A model generated the notes under the pieces. The model saw nothing but the letters and a program-made list of their open reading frames with translations. It was not told the DNA's origin and ran no database searches. From positions 1 to 64,000 of the forward strand of contig MNCI01002843.1 in the NCBI GenBank assembly GCA_015680685.1: a DNA stretch of 64,000 nucleotides. Reading direction: 5' to 3'. The position numbers and the translations under genes were made by a program. Shown one piece after another: positions 11,900-23,944 of the stretch. The stretch comes from Gnetum montanum. Taxonomy: Eukaryota > Streptophyta > Gnetopsida > Gnetales > Gnetaceae. The first letter of the stretch is position 1. Each line of letters begins with the position of its first letter.

Positions 11900-12760
11900 A
11901 AAACATCACATTTTCTTGAAATTTTACATCTCGTGATCTTACAAAATGCTTTGCCTGAGGATACCATAATTTGAAACCCAATTCATCACTACTATAACCC
12001 ACAAAAATACATTTTTTGATTTATCATCAAATTTAGATATGTTTTTCTTTTGTATATGCATGTAAGCAACACATCCAACAACTTTTAAATGATTATAAAA
12101 AACATGTCTCCCGCTCCACAAAGACTATGATACTTCATTATTTAAAGAGGAATGTGGTGATCTATTAATTAAATAAATAGCAATCATAATAGCCATAGAC
12201 CAAAAACTTTTAGGCAAACTTGCACCAATAATTATAGATCTTGCATGTTCAACCAACATTCTATTGCATCTTTTTACTACTACATTTTCTTGTGGAGTTC
12301 TAGGAGGAGGACAAATATGCCGAATTCCTTATTCTCTGCAAAACTCAAAACTCACTGAATGCATTTGAAGTATATTCACCACCATTATCAATAAGCAAAC
12401 ATTTCAACTCTAAGCCTATTTATGTTTCTATTTTAGCAATAAAGGACTTAAAAATATTTAAAATATTATTTTTGGACTTCATTGGAAATACCCATACTTT
12501 CCATGTATAATCATCAATGAAAGTAACAAAATATAGTGAAGCACTTAATGATGCTGAATTTATTAAACCACAAACATCAGAATAAATAAGCTCCAATTTA
12601 TTAGCTTATCTACATCCCATATTTTTAAGAAAATTTATCCTTTTTTATTTACCAACAGCACAATCTTTGCAAAATTATGTGTAGCTTACTACAAATCTGG
12701 GAATGCAAGAATGAGATTGAAGTACCTTAAAATAGAATAACTGATATGGCCCAATCGTTT
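11900..12760 (-). pseudogene. Copia integrase, degraded
   Basis: Minus-strand reading shows the integrase core with FIDDYTWKVWVF and LLIDNGGEYTSNAF (the first two acidic catalytic positions) at about 12380-12560. It continues through a conserved tail region to SGRHVFYNHLKVVGCVAYMH at about 12060-12120. Several frameshifts and stops separate the blocks. Confidence 0.85.
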
Positions 12761-13244
12761 ATGTCATAAATTAGTATCCTCCCCTATAGCAACTATAGCT
12801 ACAGAATCATCATGCAAACATATATCAGCTCCTAAAGTATACATTGTGCCAATCTTTTTACCCTTCAAAATTGTTAAAATGCCCTTGGTAATTTTCCACT
12901 AATTATTTTCACATGAAAAATTTAAACCCAAATCATCAAGTTGAGAAACAAAAATAAGTTTTTTAAAAACTTCAGGAACATGCCTAACATTATTAAGAGT
13001 GATTTTAGGCAAACCAGGCTATTGTAAAACAACACTTCCTATACCCGCAATTTTTAAAGGAACACCATTAGCAACATACGCAACACCTAATAAAATTGGC
13101 TAAAGAAAATACTGTAGATGATTTAGATACAATAAAATCAAAAGCAAGCTCACCCTCTCTATGATTTATTTGTAGACTTGCACTACTTTTTGATTTTCCT
13201 AACTTTGTTTTTCTCCTTCTATTTCAGTGATGCTTTCCACACTT

Positions 13245-13960
13245 TGTAACCACGATAGTCCCTTTTCATGTGACCAATTTTGCGGCGAAACCAGCATTCA
13301 TTCCTTCTTTTAGGTATTTCTCTACTTTTACTCCTTTCCATACTTTGATTAGGTCCCCTACTTTGATCACATTTATTAGATCTCCCTCTATTTGAAACTA
13401 TAAAAGAATTACCTAATGATTGACCTTGTTCTTTAGGTAATCTTTTTTTTGCATCCTAAACAGTAGAAATTAGAAATATTACGGGTACTCATAGAGGTAG
13501 TAATAGTTGTAATAATTGGATTCCAAGATTTAGGTAAAGAATTCAAAACAATATAACACTTCACTAGCTCTAGAATTATTACTTTTAAATTCTTCAAATT
13601 TAACAAAAACAGTGATCATATCATCTAGATGATCTTGCAAAGACACCTTCTTTCATCTTTGCATTAAAAACCTTTTGATAAATATGAAACTGATTCAAAC
13701 CTAAAGCTTTAGCCAAAGAACATGAGGATCATTTTCATTAGAAAGAGATGCTAAAATTTTGTTGCTCAAATAGGGATAGATTAGCATTAGTGCTTTTGCT
13801 TGCAACTTTTTCTTGTCATCATCTAACATCTTTGTAGGTTTTGAAGGTTGCAGAGCCTCATCACACTCCTTTTGTGCCAAGATATCTTTCATTAGCACAC
13901 TCCATATGTTCTAATTTTGACCAATATGCTTGTTTGTTGTCTATAACCACTCCATCAACC
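13245..13960 (-). pseudogene. Copia gag, degraded
   Basis: The frame at 13701-13898 holds a copia capsid segment (LMKDILAQKECDEAL, then the LSNKILASLSNENDP block). A worn zinc knuckle is at about 13255-13325 (ECWFRRKIGHMKRDY), in which two of the expected cysteines are replaced by Arg and Tyr. Confidence 0.8.
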
Positions 13961-13962
13961 TC

Positions 13963-13974
13963 GCTCTGATACCA
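13963..13974 (-). other. Copia primer binding site (initiator tRNA-Met)
   Basis: On the minus strand TGGTATCAGAGC, the standard complement of the 3' end of plant initiator tRNA-Met, three bases after the 5' LTR end. It fixes the LTR boundary and the orientation. Confidence 0.95.
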
Positions 13975-13977
13975 CTT

Positions 13978-14427
13978 GTTATGAAATTTAATTAAATCTA
14001 CAAACTAAAACAACAAAGACAATAAGTAAAACACACGAAAATTTATGTAGAAAATCCCAAAGTGGGAAAAAACCATGGGAACTAGTGCAAAACTCTTCCT
14101 TTATTTGGACAAAATATCCAAAGGACACAAGTCATCCTTGATAACTCTCATAGCTTGTTGCTTCCATGACACTCTTAAGTCCTTCCATTCACACTTTGTA
14201 GCTATTATTATGGTGGTTCTTAACACATCTTCCCACCCTTAATTTATAGGAGAAAACACCAAATTTTTTTCTATTACAAACTTTAGATAATTTTAGAAAC
14301 TGCTAATCATATCTTCAGAAAAGATTACAAAGCTGTAAGTTATGAAAGACATGACTTAAATTGATATAAAATAGAAGAAAAATTTTCTTCACATTAATCA
14401 ACAATTAACAATTCTTAATTTTTCACA
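13978..14427 (-). repeat. 5' LTR of copia element
   Basis: 450 bp, TGTTATG...CACA on the plus strand; partner of 9264-9687. The primer site adjoins it on the left. Confidence 0.9.
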
Positions 14428-14664
14428 TTAATTGACAACTGAAAAATTCATACTTGAAATTCCTTTGGCAACCATGTTGTTACATTTAGCTAAGCATTGT
14501 GGTACATCGTATGGTAGCTCCTGAGTGCATGAAAAATATGCATGTTGGATATGCATGCTATGTGGTAAGGAGGCATTGCATGTGAGGCATAGTTTACATA
14601 TCCAAGTAACTTGGTAAGGAGGCATTGCTATGTATATGTCTTGGGCTGATGCAACTATTATTGA

Positions 14665-15147
14665 GATTACCAAGTAACTTAATTAAGAAAAGTCACTACT
14701 GGGTTACCAAATAGTTACACTTTGTGCTTGAAATCATTCATACTTGTTCCCCCTTAATAATAGACATTGGAATATTAATTAACTAAGGAAATGTAAATAC
14801 CTGAATAAAAGTAAAATTATGCTAAGTGAAATGCTGCAATGATAAAGAACAATCTTGATCTTTATTGTTGTTCATGAATTGTGTCCAAGAATAATCCACT
14901 TGAATAAAGATTCTGTACAATTGTAATTCAACACATTGCAGACATTCATTCTAACTCTAACTTATGAAAACAAATTATAAGAGTTTCGCTAAGTGTTGGT
15001 GAAATGTTTTTCTTTCAACGCAATGGTAGGTTAGTATTTCTAAGTATAACCATGGCCCAATACATCATATATATGATGAAGTATGCAGAGCTACATAATT
15101 GTAACTAGATACGATATCGTAGTCTACAAACAAAAAAAGTTTTATCA
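14665..15147 (-). repeat. Worn Athila-family LTR, left end lost
   Basis: About 480 bp aligning with the middle and right part of the C LTRs: the 'ttgatctttattg' and 'cttgaataaagatt' stretches, then a degenerate GATATCG and the end TTTTATCA at 15140-15147. The left end is not recognisable. The 230 bp between it and the copia LTR (14428-14664) contains an 18-bp repeated motif, ggtaaggaggcattgc, near 14562 and 14612. Confidence 0.65.
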
Positions 15148-15284
15148 AAAATAAATATCTTCATTGGAAATTACAAGGACAAACTAAAGGAGTTTCAGGA
15201 TAATGTTGCTCCTAATTATTTTTTTCAAGTAATTGGCCTAGATATTACACTATTTCGTCAATGCAAAGGCTTATACAAAATAAG
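15148..15284 (-). other. Left flank of element C insertion
   Basis: 137 bp that continue, after removal of C, into 44897 onwards. On the minus strand the joined sequence runs into the worn LTR at 14665-15147, so it probably is the 3' internal end of an older relative into which C jumped. 15280-15284 (ATAAG) is the left target duplication of C. Confidence 0.55.
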
Positions 15285-16102
15285 TGATAAGTAGTGGAGA
15301 AATCCAACACTCAACTATACAAGTCATAGGTGTTTCATGCACAACCAGATCGTAATTCGTTGACAAGGCAATGTGATTCCCACATGAAACTAGTAAAGTC
15401 TACATGTATGGTTTAGCTCACAGTGAGGTATATGATATGTTGATGTTATTTGGCCATTTGGCTCTTAGCATACATGGTGAAGTAAAAATAATTTCTAACT
15501 ATAATTATAACAATAAATGAATCTAGTCTATCCTAAGGTGATGAGTATCCGATCCTAATCTTCCATATGCACCCTAGGTTTCATGTAACTAGTATTGGGA
15601 TTACTAACTACTTCGCTACTAGGCGATCCAAGCGATAACACTACTAGGTTACCAAGAAATTACCAAGCGATCCAAGTGCTAGAGATCAGTTGTACTCATT
15701 CTGCTTAACAATAGTAATGGTAAGATGCATGGAATAGTAAACATTAACTAAGAAAATAGTAAACTAGGAGAATGCTGCAATAGTATGAAATAGCTTGATC
15801 TTTATTGCTAGTCACATTTGTGCCCAAGTATAAGATGCTCGAATAAAGACTCCATACACCACATCACACTATACTATGGGTATTCACACTTTAAGTGCTT
15901 AAACTAAATTAATGAAAACAAATTGAAAGAGTTCTACTACTATGGAATGAAAACTATTATGAATCTATGTGCCTAAGTGCTATATTTATAGGTTGGCACA
16001 CATATTGCGATATTGCATATACAATGGTGTAGTTAGTGCTACAATATTGGAGTTATAATATCGTATATCCAATATCATAGTCTATCAAATTTGACTTTAT
16101 CA
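15285..16102 (-). repeat. 3' LTR of element C
   Basis: 818 bp, TGATAAG...TTTATCA on the plus strand. It aligns with 44032-44891. The left neighbour is the target duplication ATAAG. Confidence 0.88.
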
Positions 16103-16665
16103 TGCCTTCACGATTGATTGAAAACTCATCCTTAAGTTAAAACAAAATATGGATAGAGTTTCTTACAAAATTGGGAGGTAGATTTACATAATAGTATTTA
16201 CATGACACCAAATGTCGTAGTGGTGTTTTAGAAAATTAGCACAAGACATGATAAGACAACTTGGACAAAAACAAAATTGGATGAAGCTCAATGTGGCCTA
16301 TTTAGGTGCTGGTGGTGGTGGCTCTTCCATTGGTTGATACCCCTTGTCATCAGGCTTCTGAAATTTGTATCTATTTAGGAGCACCTGAAGTTTCTCCTCC
16401 TCCATTCTAGGGTCATGTACCATCCATGTTTGTTGCATAATATGTGATGGAGCTAGTACATCCCATGGACATGGTAGTTGTGGAAACATTTGATTAGCCT
16501 TGACATACTAGGCCATGAACTATCTCCTCTCTTCTTCAAATGCTTTAGCCTCTACTCATAACTCATGACAATATGAAAATATTTTGGCTAGATTTGTTGC
16601 AACATCCTTATGTCCCTGTTAGCCAACCTTTACTGCTTCTAATTCATAGTTTGCTACTTAAAGTT
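16103..16665 (-). pseudogene. 3' end of element C extra ORF and internal end
   Basis: The minus frame 16298-16489 (PQLPCPWDVLAPSHI ... MEEPPPPAPK) matches the C-terminal part of the B ORF (24136-24366: LQLPCPSEVSTPSNI ... MEEPPPLGTT). It is the left-hand piece of C's extra ORF, cut from the remainder (31772 onwards) by A and B. About 100 bp present in B (near 24500-24600) is missing between the two C pieces. Confidence 0.78.
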
Positions 16666-17527
16666 TGATGGGATGTGATATCGCATGGGCCACGATATTG
16701 CGTATGTGATATCACATCAACCACAATATCGCATCCCTCACAATATCACGTCGTTCCCCGCGATATTGCATACGCAATATCGCAGTCCGCCACCAATTCT
16801 ATAAATAAGAGGCGGATCTCCCTTGTTTTTCATTCTAGGCCTAGACCATAGCGAAACTTTGGCAGTTTTACCTCCCCAAAGATAGAATAATTTCCATGTG
16901 CCCATAGTAGAAGCTCCAAAGTGAACGGATCTTTATTCAAGCAAATATTATACCTGAACACAAGTTTGTATACGGAAATAAAGATGAACAGTTGGATAAA
17001 CCTTGTAGTGCATGGACTAAGCTAATTAGGATTTTAATTACTGTTATTTATTGTTTATCATTTAAATGCTTTATTAGTTAATCAAATCTCTCTCAACCCT
17101 TCTCCAATAGTTAAGTGCATTTAGTATGACCACTTCGAGCACGTGCGTTACGCTTGGTGATCCCAGTAACGAATAGCGTTTGGTAACCAAGGTTGCATTG
17201 GTTCAGGGTGTGAATGGTAAGTGGGAACAGATGTTGATGCTAGGTTAATTAAGGCATAGTTAGTTAGTTAAAGTTAGTTAATTAGTCTCTTCACCTTTTA
17301 CCCCATTAGCATAGGTGATAAAACAGAAAAGATATAAAAATCACAAATCTCAGACTTACTTAACCATACAACCGTGACAACTACAAGTAAGTCTGGGAAG
17401 ACAACGAACGATTAACCTTAAGTGTTCCATAAGGCGTGTAGGCACTTAGTTTGCGGAGTTTGACCGGATCGCACATGTAATGCTCGTATTCATATGGTTG
17501 AGTGTAGGGGTACCTCGCCACTCATCA
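16666..17527 (+). repeat. 5' LTR of element A
   Basis: 862 bp, TGATGGG...CTCATCA. Its first 130 bp hold about seven GATATC/CAATATC palindrome-like motifs, then the TATA box at 16800-16807. Polyadenylation-like AATAAAGA lies in the middle. Confidence 0.9.
16676..16807 (+). promoter_or_regulatory. LTR promoter of element A: GATATC palindrome cluster plus TATA box
   Basis: TATAAATA at 16800-16807 is preceded by about seven closely spaced 9-10 bp motifs of the type GCGATATCGC, including the perfect palindrome GTGATATCAC. The same arrangement stands upstream of TATAAATA at 23014-23021, 60583-60590 and, on the minus strand, 31697-31704, 23873-23880 and 1511-1518. Position argues for U3 promoter elements; no binding factor is known to me. 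Confidence 0.6.
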
Positions 17528-17528
17528 T

Positions 17529-17546
17529 TGGCGCCGTTGCCGGGGA
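17529..17546 (+). other. Primer binding site of element A (tRNA-Asp)
   Basis: TGGCGCCGTTGCCGGGGA starts two bases after the LTR and is an exact 18-nt complement of the plant tRNA-Asp(GTC) 3' end as I know it. A tRNA-Asp primer is typical of Athila-group elements. Confidence 0.88.
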
Positions 17547-17671
17547 CTAAGTGTTTGTGTGCTAAGTTGAACATAGAAAATTATCCACATCATTGGGAGC
17601 TTAAACAAACCCTTAGGGTTAATTAAACAAAACAATTATATAATGGTTAATTAGCACATCGATAAGACACA

Positions 17672-20230
17672 ATGTCTTCTTCTTCTTCTCATAAAAGCAC
17701 TTCACCACCTAGGGATCACAAAAGAGCCAATCAGCGGTCTAACACACGTAACCAACCACCACCAGTTCCTCAGCAGCATCAGGTAGTGTATACTCATCAT
17801 GATGAGTATATACCAAATTTTACCTTTATCCTCCATCAAGATGAACAACTGTGATGGAGAGACTTGCAAGGTAACATAGTGTTACCTCTAGATCATTCAA
17901 TCCCAAACATGCTCCTCCGTGCTCTTGCACAAATAGACATGACGCAGCTATATGCTGAATATGTTGTAGGAGATTTTGACACAAGGGATTACCATCCCAC
18001 AGTAGCACAACGTTTAAGGGACTCGAGGCAGGAGAGCTATCATACATGGTTGAAGGGCAAAGGGCCCCGTAACGGTTCACCCGTCATAAGCGAGATCAAG
18101 GGTGGTGAACCTATTTTCATAGGTTCTCCACAAAATGATGTTCCCCTCCTAACGATGGTGAGGAGGTTGGGTATCAAAACCTACACTTCACGATTCACAA
18201 CCTTGGTTCTGATCCCCGTGAACGCCAACTGTTCACTGAGGGAACAAAAACATATGATAAGGACAGGCATTTAGATCATCATCACGATCAGGGCCGTAGC
18301 CACTGAAGAGAAGGTAAGAAACATCGTCATGGCAATGGTTCCCCTTCTTCTTTCCCTTCATCACATCATTCACCCTCTCCTTCCACATCAGGGCATAGTC
18401 ACAAAGAGCACAACGATGAGGATAAGGGTAAGCAAGATGAGAGACCTCAACGAGAGAGTCAAGAGAGAGGATGAGGGTATTCATGAGAATCAAGGCATAG
18501 AAGGGAAAGTAGGGAACCACGTAGGCATCATAGACATCATGAGAGAGATGATCATGACGAACCCTTACTAGCAACCTAGAGTATGTTAGATATTACGGAG
18601 GCTGTGAGAATACCTACAAGGCATAAAAAAGATAGCCGGATCAAGAGATTAGATATGAATAATATCCCATGCTTTGAAGGGGGATACAATGTTGATCCGC
18701 AGAATCATTTATAGGCATTCCACGATGCCTGTGCCTTGCAAAATATTGAAAAAAAGAGACAGAAGTTAAAGTTGTTTCCTAGGACACTCATAAAAGAGGC
18801 AAAAAGTTGGTACCGGTTCTTAGAACTGGAAACCATTAGGAGGTGGAGTACAATGTTATAATTTTTTAACGATAAATACCAAACGTACTCCAGAGTGTCC
18901 AACTTGCATAGGTAGATCCAAGGATGGAAGCAGGGTAATCATGAACCCTTGGATGCTGCCATGGGCCGATACTATGCTTTACTACATCATTGCCTGGACC
19001 ATGGTTACGCACAACGGGATCAACTCCACCACCTCGTAGATGGGCTAAGACATGAAACTAGGAGAACCCATGGGACATAAACCCAAGGGAGATTATCTAA
19101 ACTTAGATCCCATGAAATTCATCAATTTTTGAAGCAAGTAGCTAAAGAATAAGGGGAGCTACGGAAAAGAGAGAGCGTGGAAGAATATAACCGTGATCCT
19201 TCCCTCTGAAAGAGGGGAGTAAGATTTTGTGATGAAGAGGATGAGTCACCACTCGAAGAGTTAGTGAATAGAAAAACCTTGCCTCTTCAAAAGCTAACAA
19301 TGGAAGTATCAGCTAAGGTAGATGAAATATGGAGCTCCTTAGATAGTAAAATTGAAACTATCATAAAAATCGTAGAGGAGTCTAAGGAGGAACGAAGTAG
19401 TGACCAGGATAAGAAAAAGAGAAGAGATTCAGGCCATGCATGTGATAAGGGTAAGGAAAAAATGACTATCGCCGATGAGGTTGTGGATTCTAACACAGAT
19501 AATGACGGTGGATGTGAGATTTGCCAATATGACCATCCTAAGGGATGTTGCCCAATAATCTCACATCTACAAGAGTCTGGGATTTATGCACTCAACCCAA
19601 GACATAACCAACGGAAAGCACCCCGAAGGTTACCTTATCCCCAAGGTAACCCGAGGCAGTTCCACCGACTGTTAACATATTATCCAAGTGGAACTCCACC
19701 ACAACCTATCAGGCAACACCAACAGTGGCAACACCCACAGTCATGGGGGATGCCACTGCCTAGGCAACAATACCCTTACTCGCAACCAGATCCATATGGC
19801 TACTACGTGTAGCAGCTGATTTCTCCAAGTGACTCTATGGGTCAGGCAACTCCACAACGTCACTACCAAGTTTGGGAGTATTTTAGGACTCCTCCTATGA
19901 AAGACACACCATACACATACCATTCTTTGAATCCATCCACCACTCATACACCGATAGTTCCACTACCACCCACTCCAACAATGCAAGGGGAACTCCCCAC
20001 TCAACCGCAGCAACGCACTGCTACAAGAGCTGTGAATCTTCAACCTGCTGTTGGTTCTGACAACCATAAAAGGAGAAGACCTTTCTTCAAAACCAAAAGC
20101 CCAAACAAGCTCTCACGACCACAAGCGGTTGAGTCCGTGCACGCTCCTCCAACAAATAAGGCTTCGGAGCTCCCTTCAAACCAACAACAGGGCTTAATGC
20201 ATATGGTTATGTTAACACATATCATAACTG
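17672..20230 (+). pseudogene. Gag of element A (Athila-like), lightly degraded
   Basis: Starts at ATG 17672 with a Ser-rich leader. Blocks in order: NFTFILHQDEQL (TGA at 17852-17854), the retrotransposon gag core at about 18655-18900 (NNIPCFEGGYNVDPQNHL, then FFNDKYQTYS), a charged region at 19264-19480 and a zinc-knuckle-like CEICQYDHPKGCC at about 19513-19551. A Pro/Gln-rich tail follows. Gag builds the virus-like particle that packages element RNA. Several stops and frameshifts separate the open parts, but the blocks are all present and in order. Confidence 0.85.
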
Positions 20231-21039
20231 ACTGGATAAAGGTGGGCCACCTTCCCAGGAAACTCTCTGACCCTGGGAGTCCCTTAATCTATCTACAAGT
20301 CATTGGGAATGAACCTCATAAGGCTCTTCTTGACTCAAGTTCCAGAGTCAACTTAATCTCACGAGAAATGTATAAAGCCTGGAACCTACCTCCACTCAAG
20401 AAGAGCAATATTCAACTAGAGCTGGCTAACTAGTCCATCACCATTCCCTTGGGATTGGTGGAGGACATCATTACCACTGTGTGTGGTTGGTCATACCCAG
20501 TCAATTTCCTAGTGATAGAAGTTAACAGTAATAAATGGAACTTTCTAATTATAATGGGGAGGGCATGGCTCAGCACTCTCAACGTGTGCCTAGGGATCCA
20601 CGATCTTTCCTTGGAAATATCTAAGTAAAATATTTATGGAAAGATCGAGAAGAAGAAAGTTCCATGCATCACATATAGTGACTCAGAGGGTGATGACATG
20701 GGGGAATGCTCAGCATTTCCTGCATGTAACCGGTGTGCACCAGAGGATAACATACAAAGGTGCATGTATGTAGCAACCATGCAACAAGAGAACACCCAGT
20801 GGTTGATAGCTGATCAAAAAAGCAGCCCACCAACATGCATGGAACTAGCTAAGGAAACAACTTGCAATCACAACGAAAGCATGGACACATTGGAATATGA
20901 GCGTCGCCAACTTCCACCCCTTAATCTAAAAACATCAATTGGGAGAAGTTGGACACTTCTAAGAAATTCAAATAGGTGCTCATTATTTTGGATCTCTCCC
21001 TTTAAATTTAGTCATGGGGGAGATGACCACCTATGCTAA
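20231..21039 (+). pseudogene. Retropepsin-like protease and linker of element A
   Basis: The segment KALLDSSSRVNLISREMYKA at about 20319-20380 corresponds to the aspartic protease active site. The third active-site residue, normally Gly in Asp-Ser-Gly, is Ser here, while element C keeps DSG at 41217-41225. One stop at 20431-20433 and one near 20627 interrupt the domain. The linker 20698-21039 ends at agtcatgggggagatgac, where C continues into polymerase and A does not. Confidence 0.8.
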
Positions 21040-22541
21040 TCATTCGAGGCCCTTAGTTCTTTTAAGTTTTTTTTTACACGTTTTTGTTTTGCACATTTTT
21101 GTTTTACAATTTCTTTAACTTTTCTTGTTTTTGTTTTACAACATCATTTATAATTTTTCATTTATTTGTAAGAGTGTGTGTTATCCATCTTGTAAGTTTG
21201 TCACCCAATAAGTGTTCTTCATGATGGTATGAACTGTTTTCTACTGGTTGCTAATGTTTGGTTTTTACCTTTAAGTTATGATGTTAATACTAAGGTATGG
21301 TTCTTTTGATATGACAGGCAATGAGTCCACTTCATCCATACACCCACAAATTTCTATGGTCTCTCTTGGCTTGGAATTGTACAGTCCCTTCTCAATAATA
21401 AGAACTATAACAAATCAATGATTGGGCAATTCTCAAACTAAGGAAGGACTCAAGGATTGAAAAGGGTATGACTTCAAGGGAACTTGATGCATTTGTGTTG
21501 GCCATTCTCTTGGATGCTTGGATGTTTTCTTCTTGAGTTTTCTTACCACTTCGATGTTACCCAATTATCAGGAAGCTGAGCTAATAAAAATAAGAAGTCT
21601 TTGCATGGTGTGGTTCTCACACATAAACACACAAGAAAAAAATGGTGAGGATTCAAAGCACACCCCTTAGACGAAATAATCATTTGGGCTGCAAGCATTG
21701 GTTATGGAACTCAAATATACATGTTCCCTCTAACTAAGGCCCTTCTCACTTCCCATTCTCTCCTCATTTGTTTTGTCGAAATGGTGGTGGCTCTTTGAGG
21801 GATGCATTCTTGTTACTTCGAGTGGATAGACTAGCTGAATGCATTACTGCAAAGTTAGTGGATGTGGTTTGTTTGAGGCCAGACTTGGAATGGGATCTAC
21901 TAAGTCACAGTAATCATTAAAAACACAAGGGGCTGTACATCACCTTGTTCTTGAGATTCCATTCCATTCTCTTCTTTCCATCATTCTTCCTCCATTATTC
22001 ACCTCATTGTCGGTTGTATCATTAGTGTATATTTTGGTTATTTTCTTTTTGGTAAATTCTTGTGGTTAAGACTTTAACTCTTGTTCCAAATGACATTCCC
22101 AGAGCCTACGGACTCTTTGAATGTGGGTTTGTCAAGCCATTAAGGGCATGAGCCTACTGTGGGGATGACCCACTAGCATTCCTATTTGGTACACCAGCTA
22201 AATTCTTTCCCTTAACATTTTTGCAATCCACTCTGTTTTGTTCATTTCCATCTTGACATCTATTTCATCGACGTTATAGTTGTTTCTTTTTCTCCATCTT
22301 TCTTGTTCTTTTTTTTTCTCCATTCTATCGCTACCAGAGGTTCGCTCTTAGTCATGGGGGTCCTGGTCCAATTTTTTCAATTTTCTCCTAACCCCTACAC
22401 CTTCGGTAGTCACCATGAATATATCTCCAAATCCGCATTAGCCATACCACAACCCAGCCAATGGACCTTTCACCGAAGCAAGGTATCAATTACATTATGA
22501 TTCATTTACCCTTGCTAATATATGATTGTGTTGTGTGTGCA
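21040..22541 (+). other. Non-coding 3' region of element A
   Basis: T-rich start (21040-21180), then about 1.3 kb without a convincing reading frame. The order of landmarks matches the non-coding stretches of B and C on the other strand: a purine- or pyrimidine-rich run, a cccc-aaag box and a CTTAGTCATGGGG motif near 22350. The short frame 22303-22500 has no family match. Confidence 0.55.
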
Positions 22542-22646
22542 GATGGCAATCATACAACAACGGATTGGATATGGAGGGAACACTTGGAATCGATCAGTGC
22601 TGAAGCAGCTATGCAAGGAGCAAGATCGATTGCATGCTTATGGATA
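22542..22646 (+). pseudogene. Remnant of the 3' ORF in element A
   Basis: An ATG directly after tgtgtgcag opens about 35 codons beginning MAIIQQRIGYGG before a stop. B and C begin their extra ORF with ATGG directly after gattgcag and gattgcaa. The position and junction match, but the sequence beyond differs, so A kept only the head of the ORF or another short one. Confidence 0.4.
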
Positions 22647-22913
22647 GACAACGAAAGACGCAATCTTGGCATTGGCAGTAGCAAACTTCTTCTCTCTTCT
22701 CTCTTCTCTCTCAGCTGCCAACTAAGGCCTAATGTCAAATGTATAAAGTGTTCACTCTTGTTGTTGTGAACGCCAGCTTTGTCTTGTTTTGTAATGATGA
22801 TCTGTTCACATGTCATCCCATTCATCATTAGTTCCATTCAAGTCAATAATCCCATACCTTCCCAATATTTTGTAAGGAACTCAAGGATGAGTTTTTATTC
22901 AGTCATCATGGTA

Positions 22914-23741
22914 TGATGCGATGCGATATCGCGTACATGATATCGCATCAGCCGCGATATTGCATCATTCCTTACAATATTGCGTACGCAATATCGCGAT
23001 CCACCACCAGTTCTATAAATAAGAGGCGGCTCTCCCTTGTTTCTCATTCTAGGCCTAGACCGTAGTGAAACTCTGGCAATTTTACCTTCCCAGAGATAGA
23101 ATAATTTCCATGTGCCTGCAGTAGGAGCTCCAAAGTGAACGAATCTTTATTCGAGCAAATATTGTACCTGAACACAAGTTTGTGTACGAAAATAAAGACG
23201 AACTGTTGGATAAACCTTGTAGTGCATGGACTAAGCTAATTAGGATTTTAATTACTATTATTTATTGTTTATCATTTAAATGCTTTATTAGTTAATCAAA
23301 TCTCTCTCAACCCTTCTCCCATAGCTAAGTGCATTCAGTATGACCACTTCGAGCACGTTCGTTATGCTTGGTGATCCCAGTAACGAATAGCATTTGGTAA
23401 CCAAGGTTGCATTGGTTCAGGGTGTGAACGGTAAGTGGGAATGGATGCTAATGCTAGGTTAATTAACGCTTATTTAGTTAGTTAAAGTTAGTCAATTAGT
23501 CTCTTCACCTTTTACCCCATTAGCATAGGCGATAAAACAGAAAAGATATTAAAATCACATACCTCAGACTTACTTAACCATACAACCGTGAAAACTATAA
23601 GTAAGTCTAGGAAGACAACGAACGATTAACCTTAAGTGTTCCATAAGGCATGTAGGTACTTAGTCTACGGAGTTCAACTGGATCGCACATGTAATGCTCG
23701 TATTCGTATGGTTGAGTGTAGGGGTACCTCGCCACTCATCA
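22914..23741 (+). repeat. 3' LTR of element A
   Basis: 828 bp, TGATGCG...CTCATCA, TATA box at 23014-23021. It is followed by a degenerate primer site and leader (23742-23815), which is unusual for a terminal 3' LTR. Confidence 0.88.
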
Positions 23742-23815
23742 TTGGCACCATTACCGGGGATTAAGTGTTTGTGCGCTAAGTTGAACATAGAAAATTATCC
23801 ACATCGTTGGGAGCT
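23742..23815 (+). repeat. Extra primer site and leader after the A 3' LTR
   Basis: 23743-23760 is TGGCACCATTACCGGGGA (three differences from the A primer site). The next 55 bases repeat the A leader at 17547-17601 almost exactly. At 23814-23815 the sequence switches, at a shared CT, into the LTR of B. So the LTR at 22914 once served as the 5' LTR of a second unit, since lost. Confidence 0.8.
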
Positions 23816-23944
23816 ACTTAAAACTAAACATTTAAAAACTCTAAAAATTTTCTACCAGATCTATCTACCTCTTATTTATAGATGAGGAGACAGGCTGTGA
23901 TATCGCGTACATGATATCGTGGCCAACAAAATGATAACTCATCA
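23816..23944 (-). repeat. Truncated 3' LTR of element B
   Basis: Nearly identical to 31643-31771. It contains TATTTATA at 23873-23880 and the palindromes up to the end CTCATCA. The remaining ~660 bp are missing at the junction with A. Confidence 0.88.

Larger units (their letters stand above)
9264..14427 (-). mobile_element. Ty1/copia LTR retrotransposon, degraded
   Basis: Two direct LTRs (9264-9687 and 13978-14427) flank 4.3 kb of internal sequence read on the minus strand in the order gag, integrase, reverse transcriptase, RNase H. Integrase before reverse transcriptase is the copia order. The primer site for initiator tRNA-Met lies 3 bp inside the 5' LTR. All domains are broken by stops and frameshifts, and a GC-richer segment of about 340 bp interrupts RNase H. 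No clean target duplication is visible: AATTG precedes 9264, and AATTG occurs only two bases after the right end. Confidence 0.93.
16666..23741 (+). mobile_element. Element A: gag-protease-only Athila-family element
   Basis: LTRs at 16666-17527 and 22914-23741 are about 95% alike by eye, the most similar pair in the window, so A is probably the youngest insertion. Between them are a perfect tRNA-Asp primer site, gag, a protease domain and a short linker ending at 21039, then about 1.9 kb of non-coding sequence. No reverse transcriptase, RNase H or integrase is present. This is the architecture of non-autonomous gag-carrying LTR elements that rely on relatives for polymerase. Flanks do not show a target duplication: the left flank is C, and the right LTR is followed by another primer site and leader. 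Confidence 0.85.

Noticed and set aside
16676-16790. CRISPR-like or satellite array (repeated GATATC motifs)
   Set aside because: Units are 9-10 bp with irregular spacing and lie at the same place in every LTR of the family; a promoter-type array fits, not CRISPR or a satellite.
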